A stretch of DNA of 64,000 nucleotides from Mumia quercus (lineage in GTDB: Bacteria > Actinomycetota > Actinomycetes > Propionibacteriales > Nocardioidaceae), in contig NZ_JANZYO010000004.1 of NCBI RefSeq assembly GCF_025506335.1, positions 496,001-560,000 on the forward strand. The letters are read 5' to 3'. The notes below the pieces were generated by a model that was not told the DNA's origin, made no database searches, and saw only the letters and a list, made by a program, of their open reading frames with translations. Made by a program: the position numbers and the translations under genes. Shown in pieces: positions 51,313-60,559 of this stretch; position 1 is the first letter of the stretch; every line of letters begins with the position of its first letter.

Positions 51313-52838
51313 GGACCTTCCTTCGTGGGCGGCTGCGCGTCGGTGGGCAGGGTGAGGCGTCCGTCGACACGGCGCGGGATGCCCCACGGGTTGTCGTCGC
51401 GCAGCGGAGCGGGCAGGGCCGACTCCGGGACGGACTGGTAGGTGACCGGGCGGGTGAACCGGCTGAGTGCGGCGGCACCGACCGACGTCGCCGTCGGGTC
51501 GGAGGTGGCGGGCCAGGGGCCGCCGTGGTGCTGGGCCCAGGTGTACGCGACGCCGGTCGGGAAGTCGCCGACGGTGACGCGTCCGGCCTTCGTCGTGAGC
51601 TGCGCGAGGACGCCCGGCAGGTCGGGATCGGACTCGTCGGCAGCCATCACGGCAGCGGCGAGGGTGCCCTGCAGGGACTCGACCGCACGCGCGAGCGCCT
51701 CGGTGTCGTCGTACTCGGCGACGAGCGCGACGGGGCCGAAGCACTCTTCGAGCAGGCGGCTGCCGGACTGCAGCGCGTCGAGCGGCACGGACAGGACGGT
51801 GGACGCGACGGACCAGCCGGCGTCGGGGCCGTCGACGGACGCGACGACCTCGGCACCGGCGTCGACGAGCTCGGCCACGCCCGTACGCGCCGCCTCGGCG
51901 ATGCCTTCGGTGAGCGACCAGCCCTGGGGTGCCGCCTCGCGGAGCGCGTCGGCGACCGCACGGGCGGCGTCGGAGCCGCGCGGCGCGAGCATCAGGCCGG
52001 GCTTGGTGCAGAACTGGCCGGCGCCGAGCGTGAACGACCCGACGAACCCGGACGCGATCTCGGCGAGCCGCGCCTCGGCAGCGGCGCCGGTGACCACGAC
52101 CGGGTTGACGGTGCCCATCTCGGCGAACACCGGGATCGGGACGGGGCGTCGTTCGGCCGCGTCGCGCAACGCCATGCCCGCGCGCTGCGAGCCGGTGAAC
52201 GCGACGGCCGTGATCTGCGGCGCCTCGACGAGCCGTACGCCGGCGTCGAAGCCGTGCACGATCCCGAAGACGCCGTCCGGCGCACCGGCCTCGCGCAGCG
52301 CGTCGGTCGCCAGGGCCCCGAGCCGCTGGCTGAGCAGCGGGTGCGCGGGGTGCCCCTTGACGACGACCGGGCAGCCCGCGGCGAGGGCGGACGCGGTGTC
52401 GTTGCCCAGCACGCTGAAGGCGAACGGGAAGTTGCTCGCACCGAAGACCGCCACCGGTCCGCGCGGCACGTTGACGCGGGCGAGCGACGGGTTGGCGCCG
52501 GACGCGTGGTCGATCGTGGCGCCGAGGTACGAGCCCTCGACCGCCACGTCGGCGTAGAAGCGCAGCTGGCCCGCGGTCCGGGCGACCTCGCCCTCCAGAC
52601 GAGGTCGCCCGAGCGCGGTCTCGGCGTCGGCGAGGTCGACGAGCTCGTCGCGTGCCGCCTCGAGGGCGTCGGCGATCGCGCCGGACCACCGCGCCCGCTC
52701 CGTCGGCGGCGTCGCGGCCACCTCCACCGCGCACGCCGCCGCAGCGGTGACGATCGCGTCCACCTCGGCCGTCGGCGTGACGGGCACCTCCCCGTTCGGA
52801 CGCCCGGTACGCGGGTCGTACGAGACATCAACGCTCAT
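51309..52838 (-). CDS. NADP-type semialdehyde dehydrogenase (KGSADH-like)
   Basis: A 509-residue aldehyde dehydrogenase of the 2,5-dioxovalerate (alpha-ketoglutaric semialdehyde) branch: NAD(P) region VFGASNFPFAFSVLGNDTAS and KGHPAHPLLSQ, Glu in VFAEMGTVNPVVV, Cys in LGAGQFCTKPGLML. The FPFAFSV and GQFCTKPG forms are typical of this group. In the cluster it may oxidise glutarate semialdehyde or another short semialdehyde. It is coupled to gcdH and separated from gabT by a repeat. Confidence 0.85.
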   Translation of the reverse strand: MSVDVSYDPRTGRPNGEVPVTPTAEVDAIVTAAAACAVEVAATPPTERARWSGAIADALEAARDELVDLADAETALGRPRLEGEVARTAGQLRFYADVAVEGSYLGATIDHASGANPSLARVNVPRGPVAVFGASNFPFAFSVLGNDTASALAAGCPVVVKGHPAHPLLSQRLGALATDALREAGAPDGVFGIVHGFDAGVRLVEAPQITAVAFTGSQRAGMALRDAAERRPVPIPVFAEMGTVNPVVVTGAAAEARLAEIASGFVGSFTLGAGQFCTKPGLMLAPRGSDAARAVADALREAAPQGWSLTEGIAEAARTGVAELVDAGAEVVASVDGPDAGWSVASTVLSVPLDALQSGSRLLEECFGPVALVAEYDDTEALARAVESLQGTLAAAVMAADESDPDLPGVLAQLTTKAGRVTVGDFPTGVAYTWAQHHGGPWPATSDPTATSVGAAALSRFTRPVTYQSVPESALPAPLRDDNPWGIPRRVDGRLTLPTDAQPPTKEGP

Positions 52839-52864
52839 CGGCTGTCCCCTCCCGTCCGCCCTGC

Positions 52865-52974
52865 CTCGTTGATCGAGTAGCCCGGAGCGCGAGCGGAGGG
52901 CGTATCGAGATCGGTCCTTGGTCTCGATACGCCGACTCCGCTAGCGCTCCGCCGGCTACTCGACCAGCCGAGGT
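52865..52974. repeat. Long imperfect inverted repeat (dispersed actinobacterial palindrome)
   Basis: The left arm (CGAGTAGCCCGGAGCGCGAG, on through CGTATCGAGA) and right arm (TCTCGATACGCCGACTCCGC, on through GGCTACTCGA) pair over about 40 nt around TCGGTCCTTGG. It fills the gap between the two aldehyde-metabolism genes. I recall similar CGAGTAGCC...GTATCGAGA palindromes between genes in many actinobacteria; number of copies here is unknown. Confidence 0.75.
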
Positions 52975-52983
52975 TGGGGACGC

Positions 52984-54324
52984 TCATGCCAGGCTCCGTA
53001 CGGCGGTGGCGAGGACGTCGAGGGCATCTTCGAGGAGCGCGTCGGAGATCACCAGCGGCGGCAGGAGCCGGATCACGTTGCCGTACGTCCCGCACACGAG
53101 GACGAGCACGCCCTCGCGGTGGCAGTGCGCGGCGACCTCCTGGGCGTACTGCGGTGCCGGGTTCGTCGTCCCGGGCTCCACGAGCTCGATCGCGAGCATC
53201 GCGCCCCGGCCCCGTACGTCGCCGATCCGCCCGCCGGACTCCGCCCGCATCGCTTCAAGCCGAGGCTTCACGAGCCGCTCGATCTCGGCGGCGCGCGCGA
53301 CCAGCCCGTCGTCCTCGATGGTCTCGATCGCGCCGAGCGCCGCGGCGCACGCGACGGGGTTGCCGGCGTACGTCCCGCCGAGCCCGCCGGGCGCGACCGC
53401 GTCCATGACGTCCGCGCGCCCGGTGACCGCGGCCAGCGGCATGCCGCCCGCGAGGGCCTTCGCGGTCGTGATGAGGTCCGGCACGATCCCCTCGTGCTCG
53501 CAGGCGAACATGCGCCCCGTCCGCGCGAACCCGGTCTGGATCTCGTCGGCGACGAAGAGGATCCCGTGCTCGCGCGCGAACTCGACGACCCCCGGCAGGA
53601 ACCCCTCGGCCGGGACGACGAACCCGCCCTCGCCCTGGATCGGCTCGGCCACGATCGCCGCCACGTTGTGCGCGCCGATCTGCGTGAGCACAAGGTCCTT
53701 CAGCTTCGCGAGCGCGTCGGCGGCGCACGCCTTCTCGTCGCCGTCGTAGCGGAACGGGTACGCCATCGGGGCGCGGTAGACCTCCGGCGCGTACGGCCCG
53801 AAGCCCTCCTTGTACGGCACGTTCTTCGCCGTCATCGTCATCGTCATCAACGTGCGCCCGTGGTACGCGTGGTCGAGCACGACGATCGCCGGACGGCCGG
53901 TGGCGGCGCGCGCGATCTTGACCGCGTTCTCGACCGCCTCGGCCCCGGTGGAGAAGAGCGCGGTCCGCTTCTCGTGGTCGCCCGGGGTCAGCCGGTTGAG
54001 CGCGGCCGCGACCTCGGTGAACCCCTCGTACTCGGTAACCATGAAGCAGGTGTGCGTGAACTTCGCCGCCTGCTCGGCGATCCGCTCCACGACCTGCGGC
54101 GCGGCGGCCCCGACGCTCGTGACGGCGATGCCGGAACCCATGTCGATGATCCGGTTGCCGTCGACGTCGACGAGCAAGGCACCGTCCGCGTGGTCGACGA
54201 ACACCGGCATCGTGATCCCGAAGCCGCGCGCCACCTGCTGCGCGCGCGCCTCGTGCAGCGCGACCGAGCGTGGCCCCGGGATGGCGGTCTTGAGGAGTCG
54301 TGCCTGGTCGGTCATGGTCGTCAT
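52984..54324 (-). CDS. gabT: 4-aminobutyrate/5-aminovalerate aminotransferase
   Basis: A 446-residue class III aminotransferase. PLP Lys is in ITTAKALAGGMPLAAVTG; GAEAVENAVKIARAATG, VLDHAYHGRTLMTM and FVADEIQTGFARTGRMF are the usual GabT motifs. It transfers the amino group of GABA or 5-aminovalerate to 2-oxoglutarate, giving succinate or glutarate semialdehyde. ATG 54324 overlaps the upstream stop; ATG 54315 is a second choice. Confidence 0.92.
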   Translation of the reverse strand: MTTMTDQARLLKTAIPGPRSVALHEARAQQVARGFGITMPVFVDHADGALLVDVDGNRIIDMGSGIAVTSVGAAAPQVVERIAEQAAKFTHTCFMVTEYEGFTEVAAALNRLTPGDHEKRTALFSTGAEAVENAVKIARAATGRPAIVVLDHAYHGRTLMTMTMTAKNVPYKEGFGPYAPEVYRAPMAYPFRYDGDEKACAADALAKLKDLVLTQIGAHNVAAIVAEPIQGEGGFVVPAEGFLPGVVEFAREHGILFVADEIQTGFARTGRMFACEHEGIVPDLITTAKALAGGMPLAAVTGRADVMDAVAPGGLGGTYAGNPVACAAALGAIETIEDDGLVARAAEIERLVKPRLEAMRAESGGRIGDVRGRGAMLAIELVEPGTTNPAPQYAQEVAAHCHREGVLVLVCGTYGNVIRLLPPLVISDALLEDALDVLATAVRSLA

Positions 54325-55766
54325 CCTTCGAGGTTGGCCATCACGTGCTTGATCCGCGTGTAGTCCTCCAGGCCGTACATCGACAGGTCCTTGCCGTACC
54401 CGGAGTCCTTGAACCCACCATGCGGCATCTCCGCGACGAGCGGGATGTGCGTGTTGATCCAGACGCAGCCGAAGTCGAGCGCGTTGGACATGCGCAGCCC
54501 GCGGCCGAGGTCCTTGGTCCACACCGACGAGGCGAGCGCGTACGGCACGCCGTTGGCCTTGGCGATGGCCTCGTCCTCGTGCTCGAAGGTCTGCACGGTG
54601 ATGACCGGGCCGAAGATCTCGTTCTGGATGAGCGCGTCCTCCTGCGCCAGGCCGTCGATCACCGTCGGCTCGACGTAGAACCCGCGGTCACCCTGGCGTC
54701 CGCCGCCGGTGGTGACGGTCGCGTGGTCGGGCACCTGCGACAGGAAGCCGAGGACGCGCTCGAGCTGTTGGGCGTTGTTGACCGGAGGCACCCACGCGTC
54801 CTCGTCGTCGCTCCCGCGCCCGTACGAGGTGGTGGCGGCCTTCGCCTGCTCGGTGAGCGCCGCGACGAAGTCGCCGTGGACGCGCGGGTGGACGAGGACG
54901 CGCGTCGCCGCCGTGCAGTCCTGCCCGGCGTTGAAGTAGCCGGCCATGGCGATGCCCTCGGCGGCCGCGGCGACGTCGGCGTCGTCGAACACCACGACCG
55001 GGGCCTTGCCGCCGAGCTCGAGGTGCACGCGCTTGAGGTCGTGCGAGGCCGCCTCGGCGACCTTCTTGCCCGCACCCACCGAGCCGGTGATCGAGACCAT
55101 CGCGGGCGTCGGGTGGGAGACGACTGCGGCGCCGGTCGTACGGTCGCCGCAGACGACGTTGAGGGCACCCGGCGGGAGGAACTCCGCGGCGATCTGCGCC
55201 ATCATCACCGTCGAGACCGGCGTGGTGTCGCTCGGCTTGAGGACGACCGTGTTGCCCGCGGCGAGCGCCGGGGCGAACTTCCAGACGGCCATCATCATCG
55301 GGTAGTTCCACGGCGCGACCTGCCCGACGACACCGACCGGCTCGCGGCGGATCCACGACGTGTGGCCGGCCATGTACTCCGCCGTCGCCCGCCCCTCCAG
55401 CACGCGCGCGGCACCGGCGAAGAACCGGATCTGGTCGACCATCGGCGGGATCTCCTCCGCCATGGTGACCGGCACGACCTTGCCGGTGTTGCGGCTCTCG
55501 GCGGCGACGAGCTCCTCGGCACGCTCCTCGATCGCGTCGGCGATCTTGAGCAGCGCCTGCTGGCGCTCCGACGGCGTGGTGCGCCGCCAGGTGTCGAACG
55601 CCTTGGCCGCCGACTCGTACGCGAGGTCGACGTCGGCCTGCCCGGACAGCGGCGCGTCGCCGTACGTCTCTCCGGTTGTGGGGTCGACGAGGTCGGTACG
55701 GCGTCCGTCGCGGGTGTCGACGAGCTGGCCGTCGACGAAGTTCTGGACGTGGACGGTGTCGGTCAT
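54321..55766 (-). CDS. Gamma-aminobutyraldehyde (aminoaldehyde) dehydrogenase
   Basis: A 481-residue aldehyde dehydrogenase of the PatD/aminobutyraldehyde group: APWNYPMMMAVWKFAPALAA, Glu in HLELGGKAPVVVFDDADV, Cys in NAGQDCTAATRVLVH, and EMPHGGFKDSGYGKDLSMYG at the C-terminus. It would oxidise 4-aminobutanal (from putrescine) to GABA, or 5-aminopentanal (from cadaverine) to 5-aminovalerate, feeding the next gene. Overlaps both neighbours by 4 nt. Confidence 0.9.
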   Translation of the reverse strand: MTDTVHVQNFVDGQLVDTRDGRRTDLVDPTTGETYGDAPLSGQADVDLAYESAAKAFDTWRRTTPSERQQALLKIADAIEERAEELVAAESRNTGKVVPVTMAEEIPPMVDQIRFFAGAARVLEGRATAEYMAGHTSWIRREPVGVVGQVAPWNYPMMMAVWKFAPALAAGNTVVLKPSDTTPVSTVMMAQIAAEFLPPGALNVVCGDRTTGAAVVSHPTPAMVSITGSVGAGKKVAEAASHDLKRVHLELGGKAPVVVFDDADVAAAAEGIAMAGYFNAGQDCTAATRVLVHPRVHGDFVAALTEQAKAATTSYGRGSDDEDAWVPPVNNAQQLERVLGFLSQVPDHATVTTGGGRQGDRGFYVEPTVIDGLAQEDALIQNEIFGPVITVQTFEHEDEAIAKANGVPYALASSVWTKDLGRGLRMSNALDFGCVWINTHIPLVAEMPHGGFKDSGYGKDLSMYGLEDYTRIKHVMANLEG

Positions 55767-57280
55767 GCGTTCTCTCCTGGATAGCGGGTGACGATGTTGA
55801 TGGCGTCGCCGTGGGCGGCGTCGGAGTTCCGGTACGGGCGGGCGACGAGCATGTAGACGAGCCCGACGCCGAGGACGATCACGGCGCCGAGCGCGACGAT
55901 CCAGTTGTCGTACCAGGGCGCGTCGGGCGTGCGCGGCCAGATCATGTTGAGCGAGGCCAGCAGCTGGTACGCCAGCGCGGCAACCGTCACGAGCAGGCCC
56001 CAGCGGCCGAGGGTGAACTTGCCGGACGGCTTCCAGCCGCGCAGGCGGGCGCGGAGCGCGGCGGCGACGACCATCATGAACGCGAGGTAGATGCCGAACG
56101 AGGCGAACGAGATGATCCGCACCAGCGCGTTGTCGGAGACCTGCGAGCCGAGGATGATCACGATCGGGATCGCGGCCGCCAGCGACAGCGCGTACGGCGG
56201 CACGTGGCGGGCCTGCGAGAACCGCTTGAGCAGCGTGCTGCCGGGCATCATGTCGTCGCGGGCGTAGGCGTAGATCATGCGGCTCGCGGCGGCCTGCAGG
56301 CTGAGCACGCACGACAGGAACGAGATCAGCACGATCACGAGCACGATGCGGAAGCCGACCGACCCGAAGGCGTTCTCGAGGACGGTGCTCACCGGGTCGG
56401 TGTCCTCGCCGGCGAACACGGCCTGGAAGCTCGGGACGCCGAGGATCAGCGCGAAGGTGATGAAGAACGCCGCGGCGCCGCCGATGTAGATCGTCATCCG
56501 CATCGCCTTGGGGATCTGGCGGCCCGGGTCGCGGACCTCCTCGGCGACGTCGCCGCACGCCTCGAACCCGTAGAAGAGGTAGAGGCCGATGAGCGCCGCA
56601 GCGGCGAACGCCGGGAAGTACGAGCCGTCGCCCTGGACGTCGTACGTGTCGAACAGCGCGGCGACGCTGTGGTGGCGCTCGGTGAGGAGCACCCACACGC
56701 CGACCACGATCGCCCCGACGAGCTCGGCGGCGAAGCCGAAGAACGCGATCTTGGCGAGCAGCTTCGTCCCGCCGAGGTTGAGCAGCGTCGTCAGCACGAT
56801 CAGGCCGATGGCGCACCAGACGGTGACGGCGGTGGTGGCGTCGATCCCGAGCACGATCGCGACGAAGGGGCCCGCGCCGTACGAGACGGCGGCGATGGTC
56901 ACGGTCAGCGCGATCATGTAGACCCAGCCGGTCGTCCACGCCCAGCGGCGGCCCCACAGGCGGCGCGCCCACGGGTAGACGCCGCCGGCTACGGGGTACT
57001 GCGCGACGATCTCGCCGTACACCAGCGCGACCAGCAGCTGGCCGAGCGCGGCGAGCACGATGGCCCAGATCATCGGCGGGCCGCCGCTGGCCAGCGAGGT
57101 GCCGAAGAGCGAGTAGACACCGACGACCGGCGAGAGGTACGTGAAGCCGAGGGCGAAGTTGCCCCAGAGGTTCATGTCCCGCTTGAAGTCGGAGGTGTAG
57201 CCGAGCGAGGCGAGGTGCGCGTCGTCGGAGTCGTGGTGCTGCGTGTGTCGTGCGGTGGGGTCGAGAGGCGAAGTCGTCAC
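55763..57280 (-). CDS. APC-family amino acid/polyamine permease
   Basis: A 505-residue APC transporter with about 12 helices and GTG start. The first helix has GFTYLSPVVGVYSLFG, and the conserved loop FYGFEACGDVAEEVRDPGRQ follows helix 6. It belongs to the GABA/polyamine permease branch by general look. First gene of the operon; likely imports the amine or amino acid used by the downstream enzymes. Divergent from the pucR-type regulator. Confidence 0.88.
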   Translation of the reverse strand: MTTSPLDPTARHTQHHDSDDAHLASLGYTSDFKRDMNLWGNFALGFTYLSPVVGVYSLFGTSLASGGPPMIWAIVLAALGQLLVALVYGEIVAQYPVAGGVYPWARRLWGRRWAWTTGWVYMIALTVTIAAVSYGAGPFVAIVLGIDATTAVTVWCAIGLIVLTTLLNLGGTKLLAKIAFFGFAAELVGAIVVGVWVLLTERHHSVAALFDTYDVQGDGSYFPAFAAAALIGLYLFYGFEACGDVAEEVRDPGRQIPKAMRMTIYIGGAAAFFITFALILGVPSFQAVFAGEDTDPVSTVLENAFGSVGFRIVLVIVLISFLSCVLSLQAAASRMIYAYARDDMMPGSTLLKRFSQARHVPPYALSLAAAIPIVIILGSQVSDNALVRIISFASFGIYLAFMMVVAAALRARLRGWKPSGKFTLGRWGLLVTVAALAYQLLASLNMIWPRTPDAPWYDNWIVALGAVIVLGVGLVYMLVARPYRNSDAAHGDAINIVTRYPGENA

Positions 57281-57378
57281 GGGATTCTCCCTGGGGGCGG
57301 GACGGTCGATGCTTCGCAGGCTAGAAGTGATGCGCACCACAGTGGCCCTGCCGAAACGGTGCGCCTGGCCTGCTCGAC

Positions 57379-57395
57379 ATGGACACTGTGTCCAT
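57379..57395. promoter_or_regulatory. 17-bp palindrome covering the PucR-type start
   Basis: ATGGACACTGTGTCCAT is a perfect palindrome (arms ATGGACAC / GTGTCCAT). It contains the first candidate ATG and ends one base short of the second (57394). A 7-bp inverted repeat (GCGCACC / GGTGCGC, 57332-57364) lies just upstream. Both are candidates for autoregulation. Confidence 0.5.
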
Positions 57396-58956
57396 GACCG
57401 CAGCGCCGACCAGCGAGCCTCAGGACGACCCGTACGGGGTCACGCTGGCGTGGCTCCTCGACCAGGAGGACCTCGGACTGCGCCTCGTCGAGCCCGAGGA
57501 GACCCCCGACGTCCGGCTGCGCTGGGCGCACGCGATCGAGGTGCTCGACCCGACGCCGTTCCTCGACGGCGGCGAGCTCGTCCTCACCACCGGCCTCCGG
57601 ATGCCGCGGGCACGCGACGAGCAGACGGCGTACGTGGAGCGGCTCGCGGCGGCCGGCGTGGTGGGGCTGGCCTTCGGTGTCGGCGTCCGGTTCGCGACGA
57701 TCCCCGTCGGCCTGCGCCAGGCGTGCCGTCGTGCGGGCCTGCCGTTGCTGGAGGTGCCCCTGCCGACGCCGTTCGTCGCGATCGCGCAGGCCGTGGCCGC
57801 GCACCGGGCGGAGCAGCAGAACGCGGTCATGCACCGTGCCGTCGCGTTCCAGCGCCAGATGACGCGGGCGGCGCTCGAGGGCGGGGTCGCGGGTCTGTCG
57901 GCGGCGCTGGCGCGGGAGCTGCGCGCCGCGGTCCTCGTCCTCGACGAGCTCGAGCACCCGGTGGCGTACGCCGGCGAGAGCCCGGGGTTGCGCGAACGCG
58001 TGGCCGCCGAGCTGGTCGCGCTCGCGGCGCGGCCGGGTCGGGCGAGCGTCGCGGTCGTGTCCGGCAGCGGCACTCTCGCCGTCCAGCGGCTGGGTGGGCG
58101 TGAGCGGCCGAGCGGGTGGCTCGCCGTGGAGGTGCCGGGCTCGCTGCCGGTCGGCGACCGGCTCCTGCTCAATCAGGCGGTCTCGCTCCTCACCCTCCAG
58201 CGCGACCGGCCGCGCGAGCTCGTCGACGCACGCCGGCGGCTCGGGGCGACGGTGCTCGAGCTGCTCCTCGACGACGACGCGGTGGCGCCCTCGCTGGTGC
58301 GGCACCTCGGCCACTTCGGGTTCGAGGCGGCCGACCGCGTACGGATGGTGGTCGCGGCGCCCGGCCACGGGCGTCCCTCCCCGCTCGACGTGGTGGCGCA
58401 CGCGCTCGACGCCGCGTCGGTCGCGCACGTCGAGACGGACGCGGAGGAGGGCGTCCTCGCCGTGGTCCGGGACGCCGACGTGCACGCGAGCGTCGAGGCG
58501 GTCGCCGACGGGTTGGCCCGCGCGGGACGCCACGACGTCGTCGTCGGCGTCAGCGGCGCACTGGCCGCGGGCGGGGTCGCTGCGGGGCGAGCGGCAGCCG
58601 TCCACGCCGTTGCGTCGGCGCGGGCGTCGCACCAGCAGGTCGGCTGGTACGGCGCGCTGACGCTGGAGGCGATCCTCGCCGACGACGTCGTACGAGCGCG
58701 GGTGGCGACCCTCGCGGCGTCACCGCTGGCGCCGCTGCTCGAGGGTGGCTCGGCGCGGGAGCGCGTTCTGGTGGAGTCGCTGGAGGTGTTCCTGCGCCAC
58801 AACGGCTCGTGGGAGACCGCGTCGCGGGCGCTCGGGGTGCACCGGCACACGCTGCGCAACCGGATGGCGCGCGTCGAGGAGCTGACCGGCGCCCGCCTCG
58901 ACGTCGCCGAGGACCGCGTCGCGCTCCTCCTCGGACTGCTGGCCCGCGAGGGCTGA
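57379..58956 (+). CDS. PucR-family transcriptional regulator
   Basis: A 525-residue regulator. Residues 20-145 are the PucR N-terminal ligand domain (RLRWAHAIEVLDPTPFLDGG, ELVLTTGLRM). A middle GGDEF-like part follows, and the C-terminus is the PucR HTH (VFLRHNGSWETASRALGVHR, HTLRNRMARVEELTG). PucR-type activators often control GABA, polyamine or purine use. It is divergent from the permease operon and probably switches it on. ATG 57394 (MTAAPTS) is an alternative start, clear of the palindrome. Confidence 0.88.
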   Translation: MDTVSMTAAPTSEPQDDPYGVTLAWLLDQEDLGLRLVEPEETPDVRLRWAHAIEVLDPTPFLDGGELVLTTGLRMPRARDEQTAYVERLAAAGVVGLAFGVGVRFATIPVGLRQACRRAGLPLLEVPLPTPFVAIAQAVAAHRAEQQNAVMHRAVAFQRQMTRAALEGGVAGLSAALARELRAAVLVLDELEHPVAYAGESPGLRERVAAELVALAARPGRASVAVVSGSGTLAVQRLGGRERPSGWLAVEVPGSLPVGDRLLLNQAVSLLTLQRDRPRELVDARRRLGATVLELLLDDDAVAPSLVRHLGHFGFEAADRVRMVVAAPGHGRPSPLDVVAHALDAASVAHVETDAEEGVLAVVRDADVHASVEAVADGLARAGRHDVVVGVSGALAAGGVAAGRAAAVHAVASARASHQQVGWYGALTLEAILADDVVRARVATLAASPLAPLLEGGSARERVLVESLEVFLRHNGSWETASRALGVHRHTLRNRMARVEELTGARLDVAEDRVALLLGLLAREG

Positions 58957-59079
58957 TTGCACGCTCCGTCGCGCGCCGCGGGCCCGGCTCACCGAGACTG
59001 GTGACACCGCCGGCTCGCTGCTCGAGCCCTCTCGTCCGCTGACGAAAGGAACCCCCGTGGACTCCCCGGGACCCGAGCC

Positions 59080-60444
59080 GTGACTCCGCACCACAGGGCG
59101 ACGACCGTCGGAGATCTCCTCCGGAGCCACCGCATCGAGCGTGACCTGACGCTGGAGCAGCTCGCCGAGCGGTCCGGGGTCAGCGACCGGGCGATCAGCG
59201 ACATCGAACGCGGTGTGAGCCGGCGGCCCCGCACCACCACGGTGCGGCTCCTCGCCGATGCGCTCGCGCTCGGCACGGACGAGAGGGAGCGGGTCGTGGT
59301 CGCCGCTCGCGAGAGCCGCCACGGTCTCGTGCGCGTCGGAACGCACCCTCTCCCGCTGCCGCCTGCTGTCCGTCACTTCGTGGGCCGACGGGCCGAGGCC
59401 TCGGACCTCGTGCGCAGGCTCGGGCCCGGGTCCGGACATGACGACTCCCCGTCGATCGCGGTGGTCACCGGTGCTCCTGGGATCGGCAAGACGGCACTGG
59501 CGGCTCGTGCGGCGGGCAGCCTGGCGCACACGTACGACGGCACGCTCTTCCTCGACCTCGGAGCCCTCGGGTCCCGCCCGCTCGATCCGCAGCGAGCGTT
59601 GCGACACCTGATCGCTGCCGCGCGCCCGACCGACGGTCCGCTGCCCGACGGTCTCGCCGAGGTCCGCGCGCTGTGGGACGAGACGTTCGCCCGACGACAG
59701 CTCCTGGTGGTGCTCGACGACGCCCGTGACGAGTCGCAGGTCCGGCCGCTGCTGCCCCGCGCAGGGCCTGGCGCGGTCGCCGTCACCAGCCGCAGGTCGC
59801 TCGCGGGGCTCGAGGGGGTGCACCGTCTCGACCTCCCCGCCCTCGCCGAGAGGGAGTCCGTCGCCCTGCTCCAGCACATCGTCGAGGACGTCGGGCCCGG
59901 CCAGTCGCCGGGTGCGCGCCCCGCCGAGCTGGCGGCGCTCGCCCGCCTGTGCGAGCACACGCCGCTCGCCCTGCGCGCCGCCGGCAGCCGCCTCGCCGCG
60001 CGACGCGGAGGCACCGTGGCCGACCTGATCCGTCGGCTGCAGTCGCGTGACCGCCGCCTCTCCGTCCTGACCGCAGGCGACCTCGTCCCCGCTGCGGTCG
60101 TCGCGCCGTCGTACGACCAGCTCTCGCCGACCGCGCAGACGCTCCTGCGACGCCTGGGAGCGACGGAGGGGACGACCTTCTGCCCCAGCCTCGCGGCCGT
60201 GCTCCTCGACACCGACCTCTGGATCGCCGAGGACGCGGTCGACGAGCTCGTCGAGGTCGGGTTCGCCCGGCCTGCGGGCGGAGGTGCGTTCGAGATGCAC
60301 GGTCTCGTGAAGCTGTTCGCGCACGCCCTGCACTCCGAGGAGGGCGGACCGCTCCACGAGCGCAGGGAGGTCGCCGCCCGCGCGCGCGAGTGGTTGCAGT
60401 TCGCGCGTCCCGAGTCGGCGCGAGGAGAGGCGCGTCTGGGGTGA
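59080..60444 (+). CDS. XRE HTH - NB-ARC ATPase regulator
   Basis: A 454-residue protein with GTG start. Residues 8-65 are an XRE HTH (LLRSHRIERDLTLEQLAERS, VSDRAISDIERG). Then an NB-ARC/STAND ATPase: P-loop VTGAPGIGKTALA, Walker B LLVVLDDA, sensor AVTSRRSL and HTPLALRAAGSRL. No TPR repeats follow, so it is shorter than many such actinobacterial regulators. Signal unknown. An 8-codon ORF (59057-59083, RBS AAAGGA) ends in an overlap with its start. Confidence 0.8.
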   Translation: MTPHHRATTVGDLLRSHRIERDLTLEQLAERSGVSDRAISDIERGVSRRPRTTTVRLLADALALGTDERERVVVAARESRHGLVRVGTHPLPLPPAVRHFVGRRAEASDLVRRLGPGSGHDDSPSIAVVTGAPGIGKTALAARAAGSLAHTYDGTLFLDLGALGSRPLDPQRALRHLIAAARPTDGPLPDGLAEVRALWDETFARRQLLVVLDDARDESQVRPLLPRAGPGAVAVTSRRSLAGLEGVHRLDLPALAERESVALLQHIVEDVGPGQSPGARPAELAALARLCEHTPLALRAAGSRLAARRGGTVADLIRRLQSRDRRLSVLTAGDLVPAAVVAPSYDQLSPTAQTLLRRLGATEGTTFCPSLAAVLLDTDLWIAEDAVDELVEVGFARPAGGGAFEMHGLVKLFAHALHSEEGGPLHERREVAARAREWLQFARPESARGEARLG

Positions 60445-60559
60445 CGTGGCGCGCGAACTGCGTGTCTTCTTCGTGGTCTCCACGACCGGCCGCACGGTCG
60501 AATCGAGAGGGGGAGCGAGCAGGACCGGCCTGGTCGACCTCGACGACAGAGGAGCACGG

